Source: Microbacterium croceum (GTDB taxonomy: Bacteria > Actinomycetota > Actinomycetes > Actinomycetales > Microbacteriaceae). Taken from it: DNA of 64,000 nt. Made by a program: the position numbers and the translations under genes. The stretch covers positions 434,001 to 498,000 of the forward strand of contig NZ_JAHWXN010000002.1 in the NCBI RefSeq assembly GCF_023091245.1. Direction: 5' to 3'. Below the pieces are notes generated by a model. It saw only the letters and a list, made by a program, of their open reading frames with translations, did not search any database and was not told where the DNA came from. Below, one piece after another: positions 9,315 to 18,934 of this stretch. The stretch's first letter is position 1, and the number at the start of each line of letters is the position of its first letter.

Positions 9315-9346
9315 GAAGTGCCCCCGGGCGGACCCGGGGGCACTTC
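9315..9346 (-). terminator. rho-independent-type terminator after rplA
   Basis: A perfect 14-bp GC-rich stem (9315-9328 with 9333-9346) has a 4-nt loop and lies 12 nt after the rplA stop. On the minus strand it is followed by TCTGCG, so the U-tract is weak, as is common in high-GC actinobacteria. It separates the ribosomal operon from the cystine importer. Confidence 0.75.
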
Positions 9347-9358
9347 GGAGAGTCAGAC

Positions 9359-10048
9359 TCAGATGGCGTTGACGTCCAGCGGGATGCCGGGGCCGAACGT
9401 GGTCGACACCGCACCCTTCTGGATGTAACGGCCCTTGGAGCTCGACGGCTTGAGGCGGACGATCTCCTCGAGAGCGGCGTCGATGTTCTCGTTCAGCTGC
9501 TCGGCGGTGAAGGAGGCCTTGCCCACGACGAAGTGCACGTTGGCGTGCTTGTCGACGCGGAACTCGATCTTTCCGCCCTTGATCTCCTCGACGGCCTTGG
9601 CCGTGTTCGGGGTCACGGTGCCGGTCTTCGGGTTCGGCATCAGGCCACGCGGACCCAGGACCTTTCCGAGACGACCGACCTGGCCCATGAGCTCAGGGGT
9701 GGAGACGGCCGCGTCGAACGCGGTCCAGCCGCCGGCGACCTTCTCGATGAGCTCGGCGCCGCCGACCTCATCTGCACCTGCGGCGATCGCTGCCTCGGCC
9801 GCGGGGCCGGTGGCGAACACGATGACGCGGGCGGTCTTGCCGGTTCCGTGGGGCAGGATGACGGTGCCGCGCACCATCTGGTCTGCCTTGCGGGGATCGA
9901 CGGCGAGCTTCAGCGCGACCTCGACGGTCGAGTCGAACTTCGCCGAACCGGTCTCCTTCGCCAGGGCGACAGCCTCAGCGGGAGTGTAGAAACGGTCTGC
10001 CTCGATCTTCTCGACGGCAGCCTTGTAAGCCTTGGACTTCGTAGCCAT
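9359..10048 (-). CDS. rplA: 50S ribosomal protein L1
   Basis: A 229-residue L1, the usual bacterial length. The ATG at 10048 is preceded by GAGGAG. Conserved blocks include [21 protein letters not shown], given here as its range (about residues 37-57), and [21 protein letters not shown] (about 123-143). L1 binds 23S rRNA at the stalk and in many bacteria represses its own rplK-rplA message. rplK lies 11 nt upstream in the same operon. The frame is open through rplK, but that is an overlapping shadow, not a fusion. Confidence 0.98.
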   Translation of the reverse strand: MATKSKAYKAAVEKIEADRFYTPAEAVALAKETGSAKFDSTVEVALKLAVDPRKADQMVRGTVILPHGTGKTARVIVFATGPAAEAAIAAGADEVGGAELIEKVAGGWTAFDAAVSTPELMGQVGRLGKVLGPRGLMPNPKTGTVTPNTAKAVEEIKGGKIEFRVDKHANVHFVVGKASFTAEQLNENIDAALEEIVRLKPSSSKGRYIQKGAVSTTFGPGIPLDVNAI

Positions 10049-10059
10049 GATTATTCTCC

Positions 10060-10491
10060 TCAGCCCTCGACCGTGATGCCCATGGAACGGGCGGTGCCGG
10101 CGATGATCTTCGAGGCGGCCTCGATGTCGTTCGCGTTCAGGTCGGCCTGCTTGGTCTCGGCGATCTGACGGACCTGGTCCTTGGTGATCTTCGCGACCTT
10201 GACCGTGTGCGGGGTCGCAGAGCCCTTGGCCACGCCTGCGGCCTTCTTGATGAGCTCCGCAGCCGGCGGGGTCTTCAGGACGAAGGTGAAGCTGCGGTCC
10301 TCGTAGACGGTGATCTCGACGGGGATGACGTTGCCGCGCTGCGACTCGGTCGCGGCGTTGTACGCCTTGCAGAACTCCATGATGTTGACGCCATGCTGAC
10401 CGAGCGCGGGGCCGATCGGCGGCGCCGGGTTGGCTGCACCGGCGTTGATCTGAAGCTTGATCAGGCCGGTCACCTTCTTCTTCGGTGCCAT
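10060..10491 (-). CDS. rplK: 50S ribosomal protein L11
   Basis: A 143-residue L11, exactly the normal length. The ATG at 10491 is preceded by AAAGGAAAGAGA. Hallmarks are [20 protein letters not shown] (residues 12-31), with the proline-rich linker, and the [12 protein letters not shown] segment. L11 forms the GTPase-associated centre with 23S rRNA and is needed for stringent-response sensing by RelA. It is co-transcribed with rplA. Confidence 0.98.
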
Positions 10492-10650
10492 TCTCTTTCC
10501 TTTCATCGAATCGGATGCCGGAGCATCCGCTTCTCCCACAGATCCGGCATCTCCGGACCGTGGTCGTCTCTGCGCACGCCGAAGCGGCACACAAACCACG
10601 TAAGTCTACCTGATCCTGCCGTGCAGCACGAACGCCGCATCGCTCCGAGC

Positions 10651-10708
10651 CGAGGGGTCAGAACACGCCGCATGCGCCCGACGTGCTGCGGCGTGTTCTG
10701 ACCCCTCG
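10651..10708. repeat. long extragenic palindrome, family A copy 1
   Basis: Perfect 22-bp arms (10651-10672 and 10687-10708) flank a 14-nt loop. The core GGGGTCAGAACACGCCGC recurs at 18874-18933 and 19945-20000. It lies between rplK and nusG, upstream of the rplK RBS, in a 280-bp gene-free stretch. No U-tract follows on either strand. Confidence 0.85.
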
Positions 10709-10728
10709 CAAGAGAGGGAGCGCACGCA

Positions 10729-10760
10729 AGAACGGCCGCCCCCGGAGGGACGGCCGTTCT
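10729..10760 (-). terminator. terminator after nusG
   Basis: A hairpin with 10-bp perfect outer arms (AGAACGGCCG and its complement) lies 13 nt after the nusG stop on the minus strand. It probably ends or attenuates the secE-nusG message before rplK-rplA. Confidence 0.65.
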
Positions 10761-10773
10761 CGTGAAGAGTGTG

Positions 10774-11781
10774 TCAGATCATCTTCGTGACCTGGTCGAA
10801 CGACAGCTCGACCGGGGTCTCGCGCTCGAACAGGGAGACGAGCACAGTGAGCTTGCCGCTCTCGGGCTTGATCTCGCTGATCGAACCGGGCAGACCCGCG
10901 AACGAGCCTTCCTTGATCGTGATGGTCTCGCCGACCTCGAAGTCGACCTCGGCCGGGAGGGGACGGGCCACGGCCACGCCGCCCTTCGACGCGATGTTCT
11001 TCGCGGTGGGGAGGTCCTTGACCTCGACGAGGGACTTCAGCATGTTGAAGGCCTCTTCGAAGCGCAGCGGCGTCGGGTTGTGGGCGTTGCCCACGAAGCC
11101 GGTGACGCCGGGAGTGTGACGCACGACCGACCAGGTGTCTTCCGTGAGCTCCATGCGCACGAGCACGTAGCCCGGGATGCGCACGCGGGTGACCATCTTG
11201 CGCTGGCCGTTCTTGATCTCGACGACGTCCTCCATCGGGACCTCGACCTGGTAGATCTCGTCCTCGACCTCGAGCGTCGACTTGCGCTGCTCGATGTTCG
11301 CCTTGACCTTGCGCTCGAAACCGGCGTAGGAGTGGATGACGTACCACTTGCCCGGGAGCATGCGGAGGTCCATGCGGAAGGCCTCGTACGGGTCTTCCTC
11401 CGCGTCCTCGTCGTCAGCACCGGGTTCGGGACCGTCGTAGGGGGTGACCTCCTCGGCCGCAGCGGCCTCCTGGTCAGCCGTCTCTTCGGCCACCGCATCG
11501 TTCAGGACCTCAGCGGCGGCCTCAGACTCAGCCGCTTCGTCCAGGTTGAGAGCGTCGTTCACGATCGCGTCCGCCTCCGGGTCTTCGATGACGATGTCGT
11601 CATCGGTGTCAGTGTCTTCTTCATCGCCGTCTTCGTCCTCGATGTGCAGAGCGACGTGCTCTGCCGAGGTCACGGAGAATTCTTCTGCGGCGAGGACGTT
11701 GCCCTCCTGGGCCTCGTCCTCCTCGCTGGACTGCTCAGCCGCGGTCGCCCAGTCGGCGTCGTCGGAATATCGTTCAGACAC
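10774..11781 (-). CDS. nusG: transcription termination/antitermination factor NusG
   Basis: A 335-residue NusG from a GTG at 11781 with GGAGAAGAAA upstream. The conserved NGN domain begins near residue 143 ([20 protein letters not shown]) and the KOW motif is near 280-310 ([18 protein letters not shown]). It joins RNA polymerase to Rho or the ribosome. The first 140 residues are an extremely acidic, low-complexity extension rich in Glu/Asp/Ala. Such extensions are typical of actinobacterial NusG, and this one is long. secE is 42 bp upstream, the usual order. Confidence 0.97.
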   Translation of the reverse strand: MSERYSDDADWATAAEQSSEEDEAQEGNVLAAEEFSVTSAEHVALHIEDEDGDEEDTDTDDDIVIEDPEADAIVNDALNLDEAAESEAAAEVLNDAVAEETADQEAAAAEEVTPYDGPEPGADDEDAEEDPYEAFRMDLRMLPGKWYVIHSYAGFERKVKANIEQRKSTLEVEDEIYQVEVPMEDVVEIKNGQRKMVTRVRIPGYVLVRMELTEDTWSVVRHTPGVTGFVGNAHNPTPLRFEEAFNMLKSLVEVKDLPTAKNIASKGGVAVARPLPAEVDFEVGETITIKEGSFAGLPGSISEIKPESGKLTVLVSLFERETPVELSFDQVTKMI

Positions 11782-11823
11782 GTTGTTTCTTCTCCATAGC
11801 TGCGGCGCGAGCCGCGGGCATCA

Positions 11824-12096
11824 TCAGCCGGGGATTCCGAAAACCCAGTGCGTCACGAATGCGAACAGAGTGTCCAAGCCGTAGACGATGCCCATCACGA
11901 TCAGAACGAAGACGAGCACCACCCCGGTGAACTTGAACAGCTCCTTGCGAGTCGGGGTGACGACCTTGCGGAGCTCGGAGATGACCTGGCGGATGAACAG
12001 GGCGATGCCCCCGAAGAACCGGGAGAAGGGGTTGCCCTTCTTCTCGCGGGTGGCGCCAGCCGCGACGACCTCGCCGCGCGGTTCGTCCTGATCCAT
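11824..12096 (-). CDS. secE: preprotein translocase subunit SecE
   Basis: A 90-residue single-span SecE. The amphipathic segment FGGIALFIRQVISELRKVVT (residues 28-47) contains the conserved ELRKVVWPT-like element (here ELRKVVTPTRKE), followed by one transmembrane helix at about 55-77. It clamps SecY (57692-59014) in the translocon. It lies between tRNA-Trp and nusG as in most actinobacteria. Confidence 0.96.
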   Translation of the reverse strand: MDQDEPRGEVVAAGATREKKGNPFSRFFGGIALFIRQVISELRKVVTPTRKELFKFTGVVLVFVLIVMGIVYGLDTLFAFVTHWVFGIPG

Positions 12097-12136
12097 CCTG
12101 AATGTACCTTTCGTGTGTCAGCGTTGCGCTGACGCG

Positions 12137-12209
<73 letters not shown>

Positions 12210-12403
12210 AGAGACCGTGTGGCCTCGGGGGTGTTCCCTCCACTCTGCCACCGATTCCAGGATCGTGGATCCCAGGCACGGCGAAAGAATGCAGAAAACA
12301 ACTGCCACATCAGTGTACGGCATCCGCCCGCTGCTGCCGAACCGAGGCGTACGCGCGTGTTGTTGTTAGGCTCGGCGAGCGGATGCATCAGGAGGGAGCG
12401 CCG

Positions 12404-14227
12404 GTGAGCGCTGAAGTACAGCAGTTCCAGGTGGATCTGCGCGGTGTCGTCGACCTGCTCAGCAGGCACATCTACTCCAGTCCACGCGTGTACCTGCGAG
12501 AACTCCTGCAGAACGCGCGCGACGCCATCACCGCCCGACGCGAGGTCGATGGCGGGGGCGGACACATCCGAATCACCCCGCTGACCGCCGAGAACGGCGA
12601 GTTCGTGCTGCGCGATGACGGCGTCGGCCTCACCGCGTCCGAAGTCGCCGACCTCCTGGCGACCGTGGGCCGCAGCTCCAAGCGCGACATCTTCGACCTC
12701 CCCCGCAGCGACTACCTCGGCCAGTTCGGCATCGGGCTGCTGAGCTGCTTCATGGTCGCCGACACCATCATCATCCGCTCCCGCAGCGCGCACGGCGGCG
12801 CCTCGGTCGAGTGGACGGGCAGCTCCGACGGCACCTTCCAGGTCGCCGAGATCGACGAGGAGCTGCCGATCGGCACCAGCGTGCACCTCGCGCCCCGCTT
12901 CGACGCCGACGAGCTGCTGCGCCCCGCCGCGGTGCATGAGCTCGCGACGACCTTCGGCGAATTCCTTCCGGTGCGCGTCACGATCGATGCCCCCGGCGAC
13001 GACATCGAGATCACCCGCACCCCGCCGTTCCTCGACGTCGCGGACGACATCGACGCGGCGGTGGGCTACGGGCGCTCGCTGCTCGGCGCCGGTCCGCTCG
13101 ACGTCATCGAGCTCAGCGAGCCGGCCACCGGTACGCGCGGCCTGGCGTACGTGCTCCCCTATGCGCCTCCTCCGGGTGCACGCCAGACGACGCGCATGTA
13201 CCTCGGACGGATGCTGCTCTCGGAGCGCGTCGACGATGTGCTGCCCGACTGGGCGTTCTTCGTACGAGCCGTCGTCGACTCGACCGGCCTCGCCCCCACC
13301 GCCAGCAGGGAGTCGCTGGTCGACGATGCCGCGCTGGAGCGGGTGCGCGAGCAGCTCGGCGCCGGCATCCGCCGCTGGGTGCTCGAGCTGGGACTGCGCG
13401 AACCGCACCGCCTGGCGCAGTTCGTCGCGATCCACGAGGTCGGGCTCAAGTCGCTCGTGCGCCATGACCCGGAGCTCGCGCAGTTCATCACACGCTGGCT
13501 GACGCTGGAGACCACGCACGGCACGATCCGCATCGGCGACCTCGTGGAGCGCTACCCGCACGTGCGCTACGCCGCATCCGTCGACGAGTTCCGTCAGGTC
13601 GCGGGCATCTCCCCCTCGTCCGAGGTGCTCATCAACGGCGGCTACCTGTTCGACGCCGACCTGGTGCGGATGCTGCCGGAGCTCTACCCGAACGTCACGA
13701 TCGAGCAGGTCGATGTCACCGGCGAGCTCGACCGCCTCGACCCGCCGCCACTCGACGACCGCGACGCCGCCGTCGCCCTGGAAGCCCGTGCCGGCGCGGT
13801 GCTCGCATCCGCCGACTGCTCCGTCGTGGTGCGCTCGATCGACCGACCGGAGCTGTCGGCTCTCTACGTCGCCGACCCCGAGGTGTTGCGCGCGATCGAC
13901 CGCACGCGCACCAAGGGCATCACCGGCGCGCTGTGGGGTGGTGTGCTCGACAAGATCGATCAGACCCGCTCGCTCGGCCGCGACGACGACCTGCGCGCGC
14001 GACTGTGCCTGAACTGGAGCAACCGCGTCGTGCGGGCGCTGGTGCGCGTGCAGGATGACGCCGTGTTCGCCCGCACTCTGCAGCTGCTCTACATCCAGGC
14101 CCTCCTCGCGGGTCACCATCCGCTCACCGACGCCGACCGCGGTCTGATGACCACCGCGCTCAGCGATCTCGTCTCGCTCTCAGCCGGCGTCGAAGGGGAC
14201 ACCATCCCCTTCGACGAGACCCGCTGA
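12404..14227 (+). CDS. HSP90-family ATPase chaperone (HtpG-like)
   Basis: A 607-residue HSP90-family protein, from the GTG at 12404 with AGGAGGG six bases upstream. The in-frame ATG at 12383 precedes that RBS and is unlikely. GHKL ATPase motifs are intact: LLQNARDAI (Asn37, Asp40), RDDGVGL (71-76) and GQFGIGL (106-112). The middle domain has TASRESL, matching the conserved SRE of HtpG. The C-terminal part is poorly conserved and lacks an MEEVD-like end. It sits 35 bp before a large TPR-like gene, which may be a partner or client. Overall function is assigned by family only. Confidence 0.88.
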   Translation: MSAEVQQFQVDLRGVVDLLSRHIYSSPRVYLRELLQNARDAITARREVDGGGGHIRITPLTAENGEFVLRDDGVGLTASEVADLLATVGRSSKRDIFDLPRSDYLGQFGIGLLSCFMVADTIIIRSRSAHGGASVEWTGSSDGTFQVAEIDEELPIGTSVHLAPRFDADELLRPAAVHELATTFGEFLPVRVTIDAPGDDIEITRTPPFLDVADDIDAAVGYGRSLLGAGPLDVIELSEPATGTRGLAYVLPYAPPPGARQTTRMYLGRMLLSERVDDVLPDWAFFVRAVVDSTGLAPTASRESLVDDAALERVREQLGAGIRRWVLELGLREPHRLAQFVAIHEVGLKSLVRHDPELAQFITRWLTLETTHGTIRIGDLVERYPHVRYAASVDEFRQVAGISPSSEVLINGGYLFDADLVRMLPELYPNVTIEQVDVTGELDRLDPPPLDDRDAAVALEARAGAVLASADCSVVVRSIDRPELSALYVADPEVLRAIDRTRTKGITGALWGGVLDKIDQTRSLGRDDDLRARLCLNWSNRVVRALVRVQDDAVFARTLQLLYIQALLAGHHPLTDADRGLMTTALSDLVSLSAGVEGDTIPFDETR

Positions 14228-14262
14228 GCCCCCACGTACCGACCCATCGAAGGGACCCGTCC

Positions 14263-17061
14263 ATGGCACGTCCGAAGAAGCGCTTCCAGCAGCTGCTCGA
14301 AGAGATCGACCGCACCCCGTGGGGTCCTGCCGAGCAGGCTCTCGTCTCGGAGGCCGTCGCCCTGGCGCAGGAGATCGGCGACGAGCGGCTCGAGTACGAG
14401 GCGCGCATGCGGCAGACCGCGTCGGCGAACATGAACGGCGCGACCGACGTCATGCTGAACTCCTTCGCCTGGTGCCTCGCGCACTATGACGCCGACCCGC
14501 AGCGCTTCCCGAGCGACCTCGACTACGGCGGCGCCGACCTGATGTGGCAGTTCAAATGGATGGCCTCGTCTCTGCGCTCCTCCCCCGCGTTCTCGCAGGA
14601 GCAGATCGTCGCAGTACTCGACGACATGGAGTCCCACTATCGTGCCGCCGGTCTCGGCCTGAGCGGCGTGCTGACAGCGCGTTTCGAAGACGCCTGGGAT
14701 GCCGGGCGGATCGAGGATGCCGAGGCGCTGCGCGTGCAGCTCGAGGCCACTCCGCGCGACGAGCACAGCCACTGCGACGCGTGCGGACGTAGCCAGTTCG
14801 CGGGCTTCTTCGCCGAGACGGGCCGGGATGCCGACGCCATCCGCCTGGTCGAGGAGATGATCGAGGGCGGCTTCTCCTGTGGTGAGGAGCCGGAGCACGC
14901 CCTGTCGCGCGTGCTGCTGCCCTATCTGCGCGCCGGCCGCGGCGAGGAGGCGAAGACCGCGCACCTGCGCAGCTACCGCCTCGCCAAGGACAACCCCGAC
15001 AACCTCCGCATCGTCGCCAACAACATCGTGTTCGCGGCAGTGACCGGCAATGAGGCGCGCGCGCTGACGATGGTCGAGCGGCACATCTCCTGGCTCGCGC
15101 ACGATGGGCTCAACGTCGACGCGCACTTCGCCGCGCTGGCGGCCTTCGCGTTCGCCCTCGACCGCGTCACCGCGGCGGGCCATGGCGCCACCCCGGTGCG
15201 CGGCGCCGATGCCCCCGCACTGGAGCAGTTCTTCGGCGCCCCCGACGGCGCCTGGACGGCGCAGGAGCTCGCGGCGACCGCCTGGGCCACCGCCGAGCGC
15301 ATCGGAGCGGAGTTCGACCACCGTGACGGGACAGACGGTCACGCGCGAGCCCTCGGACGGATGCGGGCGCTGGCGGCCGAGCGGTACGACGTGCCGATCC
15401 GCTCCGATGCCTTCGTGGCGACGCCTGCGGCCACGAGCCCGGTCGACGCCGACGGCTGGTTCGACCGCGCGATGGAGCTCGCGCAGTACGGCGCCGAGCA
15501 CGAGACGCTCGAGGCCCTCCCCCGCGCGAGCGGTGTGGAGGACCCCTACAAGCGCGCGCAGCTGCTGTCGATGCGCATCGGCATCCTGGTGGCGCTCGAC
15601 CGCGCCGCGGAGGCGGCTGAGTTGCTCCCCGAGCGTGTGGCCGCTCTGCGCGAGGCCGGGAAGGACGTGCAGGCCAGGCTCGAGGAGCGTCTGGGGTTGG
15701 CCACCTTCGGCCTCAACACCCCGGAGACCACCGCGGATCTCGAGGACGCCCTCGCCGACGCCGCGTCGCTGCCCGCCTGGTCGCGTGGCGACCTCGCAAT
15801 CAGCCGCGCGTCGCTGCATCTGCAGTCCGATGAGCCGGACGCGGCACTCGACCTGGCGGAGCACGCCGCACGTGCCTTCGCCGAAGCGGAGGACACCCGC
15901 CTGTCGAACACGACCACGCTCATCGCCATCCACGCCGTTCTCAGCAAGGGCGACATGGAGTCGGGCGCCTCCCTGCTCGATCGGTTCCTGGCGCAGGATG
16001 ACCTCAGCATCGGCCACCGCGCCCAGGCCCTGCAGACGCGCGCCCGCCTACGTGGCGGCGCCGACGCCTACGTGGACGGCGCGACGGATGCCGATGAGGC
16101 CTGCCGCCTGCTCGCCGGACTCGGTGCCACCCGGGCCCTCGCCGCGGCCCACCTGCTCGCCGGCGCACTCTGGGAGGACGCCGGGCAGCCCGAGAAGTCC
16201 CTCGCCCGCTACCGGGTGACCGCACGACTCGTCGCCCAGGAGGGTGGCGACATCGCCGGGGCGAACTTCCGTCTGGCGCGCGCCATGCTCGCGGTCGGCG
16301 ACGCCGAGGAAGCCGCTGAGCTGTTCGGAACCGTGCTCGAGCAGGAGGAGCAGGCCGAAGTCCCCGCGGCCTCCCGCGCCATGACGGCGTCGATGCTGGC
16401 ACGCGCGCTCACCGGCGCGGGCGAGTACGGCCAGGCCGTGGGCGCCTTCGGCTACGCGGCGACCCTGTACGGCGAGGCCGAGGAGCACGCCGACCAGGCG
16501 ATCTCGATGACCGAGCAGGCGAAGATCCTCGCCCGTTTCGATGAGAACGACGACGCCCTCACGCTGCTGGAGTCGGCCGCAGAGATCGTGCGCCGTGCGC
16601 CTGATGCCATCGGCGCACGTGTGGAAGTGCTGCACAACCTCGGACAGGTCTACGGCGGACGACAGGACGAGCGCGCATTCGCGCTGTTCGACGAGGTCAC
16701 CGCGCTCGCACAGGAGCACGAGGCGCAGTGGCTGCTCGCCGACGTCACCGACTCGCGCGGTCGGGCGCTGGCCGAGATCGGCCGCATCGACGAAGCGGTC
16801 GCCGCCGCCTTGACCGCCGCCGATGCCTTCGCGGAGATCGGTGACACCGGAGCGGCAGGCGGGTCGGAGTTGTTCGTCGCGCGCCTGCTCGCCGGAAATG
16901 ACCGCGCGGGCGATGCCGTGGCCGTGTACCGCAGCGCGCTCGAGCACGGCGCCGACCACCCTCCTCTGCGCCAGGTCGCCGGGCTCGAGCTCGGCAACAC
17001 GCTCGAAGCGCTCGGCCGTCACGGCGAGGCCGCCGAGGTGCGCGCGCTCATCGAGAGCTGA
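14263..17061 (+). CDS. large TPR-like helical-repeat protein paired with the HSP90 homologue
   Basis: A 932-residue protein without signal peptide or membrane segment, starting at ATG 14263 behind GAAGGGACCC. From about residue 430 to the end it reads as successive antiparallel helix pairs with TPR-like spacing, for example AGQPEKSLARYRVTARLVAQ, GDAEEAAELFGTVLEQEE, and AGNDRAGDAVAVYRSALEHG at the C-terminus. An N-terminal helical region contains HCDACG (about residues 170-175), a possible metal or redox CxxC. It has no enzymatic motif I recognise. The tight spacing to the HSP90 gene argues for one operon and suggests a co-chaperone or scaffold role; this is inference. Confidence 0.75.
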   Translation: MARPKKRFQQLLEEIDRTPWGPAEQALVSEAVALAQEIGDERLEYEARMRQTASANMNGATDVMLNSFAWCLAHYDADPQRFPSDLDYGGADLMWQFKWMASSLRSSPAFSQEQIVAVLDDMESHYRAAGLGLSGVLTARFEDAWDAGRIEDAEALRVQLEATPRDEHSHCDACGRSQFAGFFAETGRDADAIRLVEEMIEGGFSCGEEPEHALSRVLLPYLRAGRGEEAKTAHLRSYRLAKDNPDNLRIVANNIVFAAVTGNEARALTMVERHISWLAHDGLNVDAHFAALAAFAFALDRVTAAGHGATPVRGADAPALEQFFGAPDGAWTAQELAATAWATAERIGAEFDHRDGTDGHARALGRMRALAAERYDVPIRSDAFVATPAATSPVDADGWFDRAMELAQYGAEHETLEALPRASGVEDPYKRAQLLSMRIGILVALDRAAEAAELLPERVAALREAGKDVQARLEERLGLATFGLNTPETTADLEDALADAASLPAWSRGDLAISRASLHLQSDEPDAALDLAEHAARAFAEAEDTRLSNTTTLIAIHAVLSKGDMESGASLLDRFLAQDDLSIGHRAQALQTRARLRGGADAYVDGATDADEACRLLAGLGATRALAAAHLLAGALWEDAGQPEKSLARYRVTARLVAQEGGDIAGANFRLARAMLAVGDAEEAAELFGTVLEQEEQAEVPAASRAMTASMLARALTGAGEYGQAVGAFGYAATLYGEAEEHADQAISMTEQAKILARFDENDDALTLLESAAEIVRRAPDAIGARVEVLHNLGQVYGGRQDERAFALFDEVTALAQEHEAQWLLADVTDSRGRALAEIGRIDEAVAAALTAADAFAEIGDTGAAGGSELFVARLLAGNDRAGDAVAVYRSALEHGADHPPLRQVAGLELGNTLEALGRHGEAAEVRALIES

Positions 17062-17080
17062 GCGCGCGCCGGCGGCGGGC

Positions 17081-18805
17081 TCAGAACAGCTGACGCCAGT
17101 TCGCGCGGGCGAGATCGAGCAGCTCGTCGCCGCGCCCCGACATGACCGTGCGGATGGCGTAGAGCGCGAAGCCCTTCACCTGCGCGGCCTCGATCGCGGG
17201 CGGCATCGACAGCTCCTGCCGCTCGGTGACGACGTCGAGCAGGGCAGGGCCGTCGTGGGCGAGCACCTCGCGGACGGCATCCGGCAGGTCCTCGCTGCGC
17301 TCGACGCGACGCGCGAAGATGCCCATGGCCTCGGCGATCGCGGCGAAGCTCGGGTTCTTCAGATCGGTGCCGTACGTGACGAATCCGGCGGCCTTCATCT
17401 CCAGCTCCACGAAGTTGAGCGAGGAGTTGTTCACCACGATCGTCTTGACCGGCAGATCGTTCTGCGTCAGGGTGATGAGCTCGCCGAGCATCATCGCGAG
17501 TCCTCCGTCGCCGGCGAGAGCGACCACCTGACGGTCCGGATGCGCGACCTGCGCCCCGATCCCGTGCAGCAGCGCGTTCGCCATCGAGCCGTGCGTGAAC
17601 GAGCCGATAAGGCGCCGATGCTCGCTCATCTTCAAGTACCGTGCGGCCCAGACCGTGGGCGAACCGACATCCGCCGTGAAGATCGCGTCGTCCGCGGCCT
17701 GCTCGTTCAGCAGCCGCGCGAGATACTGCGGGTGGATCGGACGCCCGGCCTTGGTCGGCACCGCGAGGTCGTCGAGCTTCGCCCTGGTCTTGCGGTAATG
17801 GGCGGTCGAGTCGTCGAGGTGGGAGCGGTCCTGCCTCTCGGCCAGTCGCGGCAGGAGCGCCTCGGCGGTCGCGCGGACGTCGCCGACCAGCCCCAGATCG
17901 AGCGGATGCCGCTTGCCGAGCTGAGAGCCCCGGATGTCGACCTGGATGGTCGTGGCGTGCTCCGGGTAGAACTGCTCGTACGGGAAGTCGCTGCCCAGCA
18001 CGAGCAGCGCATCCGCCGCCTCCATCGCCCGGTAGCCGGAGGCGAAGCCGAGCAGCCCGGTCATCCCGACGTCGAAGGGGTTGTCGTACTCGATGAACTC
18101 CTTGCCGCGGAGTGCATGCACGATCGGTGCGCCCAGCCGGTCGGCCAGCGCGAGGACCTCGTCATGCGCGCCTTCGACTCCCGCGCCGGCGAGGATCGTG
18201 ACCTTCTTGGCCGCGTTCAGCAGCGTCGCCGCCTGCTCGAGCTCCGGTCCGCTGGGCACGATCACCGGACGAGCGCGCTCGATGACCACGGCACGGTCGT
18301 CGGCGATCTCGGCCAACGCCACATCACCGGGGATCACGAGCACCGCAACCCCGCGCTGCTCGATAGCGGCGCGCATCGCGATCTCCAGCAGCCGCGGCAT
18401 CTGCTTCGGGTCTGCGACGTACTCCACGTACACGCTGCACTCGCGGAAGAGTTCCTGCGGATGCGTCTCCTGGAAGTACCCGGTGCCGATCTCGCTGGTC
18501 GGGATGTGCGCGGCGATCGCGAGCACGGGTACGCGCGAGCGGTTCGCGTCATAGAGGCCGTTGATGAGGTGCAGGTTGCCCGGTCCACAGGAGCCGGCGA
18601 CGACCGCGAGATCGCCCGTGGTGGCGGCATCCGCTGCGGCGGCGAACGCTGCAGCCTCCTCGTGCCGCACATGCACCCAGCGGATCGTGCCGTCCTTGCG
18701 GAGCGCATCCGTGAATCCGTTGAGGGAATCGCCGGGAAGGCCGTAGACACGGTCGATCCCGTTGGCGTGCAGAGTCTTGACGATGTTCTCAGCGACATTG
18801 GCCAT
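17081..18805 (-). CDS. poxB: pyruvate dehydrogenase (quinone), TPP-dependent
   Basis: A 574-residue PoxB that would oxidise pyruvate to acetate and CO2 and pass electrons to quinone. The N-terminal TPP site has the conserved Glu in VRHEEAAAFAA (about residue 50), with GSCGPGNLHLINGLYDA after it. The central FAD/NAD-like domain follows, then the C-terminal TPP/Mg motif GDGGLAMMLGELIT ending in NN (about 411-440). The C-terminal tail could form the amphipathic membrane anchor. A -10 TAGGGT with six bases before the ATG suggests a leaderless transcript. Acetate formed here could feed the glyoxylate genes at 37-41 kb. Confidence 0.93.
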   Translation of the reverse strand: MANVAENIVKTLHANGIDRVYGLPGDSLNGFTDALRKDGTIRWVHVRHEEAAAFAAAADAATTGDLAVVAGSCGPGNLHLINGLYDANRSRVPVLAIAAHIPTSEIGTGYFQETHPQELFRECSVYVEYVADPKQMPRLLEIAMRAAIEQRGVAVLVIPGDVALAEIADDRAVVIERARPVIVPSGPELEQAATLLNAAKKVTILAGAGVEGAHDEVLALADRLGAPIVHALRGKEFIEYDNPFDVGMTGLLGFASGYRAMEAADALLVLGSDFPYEQFYPEHATTIQVDIRGSQLGKRHPLDLGLVGDVRATAEALLPRLAERQDRSHLDDSTAHYRKTRAKLDDLAVPTKAGRPIHPQYLARLLNEQAADDAIFTADVGSPTVWAARYLKMSEHRRLIGSFTHGSMANALLHGIGAQVAHPDRQVVALAGDGGLAMMLGELITLTQNDLPVKTIVVNNSSLNFVELEMKAAGFVTYGTDLKNPSFAAIAEAMGIFARRVERSEDLPDAVREVLAHDGPALLDVVTERQELSMPPAIEAAQVKGFALYAIRTVMSGRGDELLDLARANWRQLF

Positions 18806-18811
18806 GCTTCG

Positions 18812-18868
18812 ACCCTACGCCCGGCTCGGCCCGCACCGCCCGCCCGCACCGCCCGCCCGCACCGCCCG
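18812..18868 (-). promoter_or_regulatory. poxB leaderless promoter with 13-bp tandem repeats upstream
   Basis: On the minus strand TAGGGT (18812-18817) lies six bases from the poxB ATG. Just upstream are nearly three tandem copies of the 13-bp unit CCGCACCGCCCGC (18831-18868), covering the -35 region. They could be a regulator site or simple slippage. Confidence 0.45.
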
Positions 18869-18873
18869 ACTCC

Positions 18874-18933
18874 GTGAGGGGTCAAGACACGCCCCGTCGC
18901 CCGTGGTGCGCGCGGCGTGTTCTGACCCCTCAC
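18874..18933. repeat. long extragenic palindrome, family A copy 2
   Basis: Arms 18874-18893 and 18914-18933 match over 20 bp with two mismatches (AAGACACG against AGAACACG). The right arm begins 1 nt after the stop codon of the DUF559 gene, so on the minus strand it acts in the position of a terminator. Confidence 0.85.
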
Positions 18934-18934
18934 A

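Noticed and set aside
9359..10594. apparent rplK-rplA fusion (one continuous open frame)
   Set aside because: The frame upstream of the L1 start is rplK read out of frame; both L11 and L1 have their own RBS and normal lengths.
14113..16017. 634-codon open frame antisense to the TPR-like gene
   Set aside because: Same kind of shadow; the plus strand shows regular TPR-like periodicity and an RBS.
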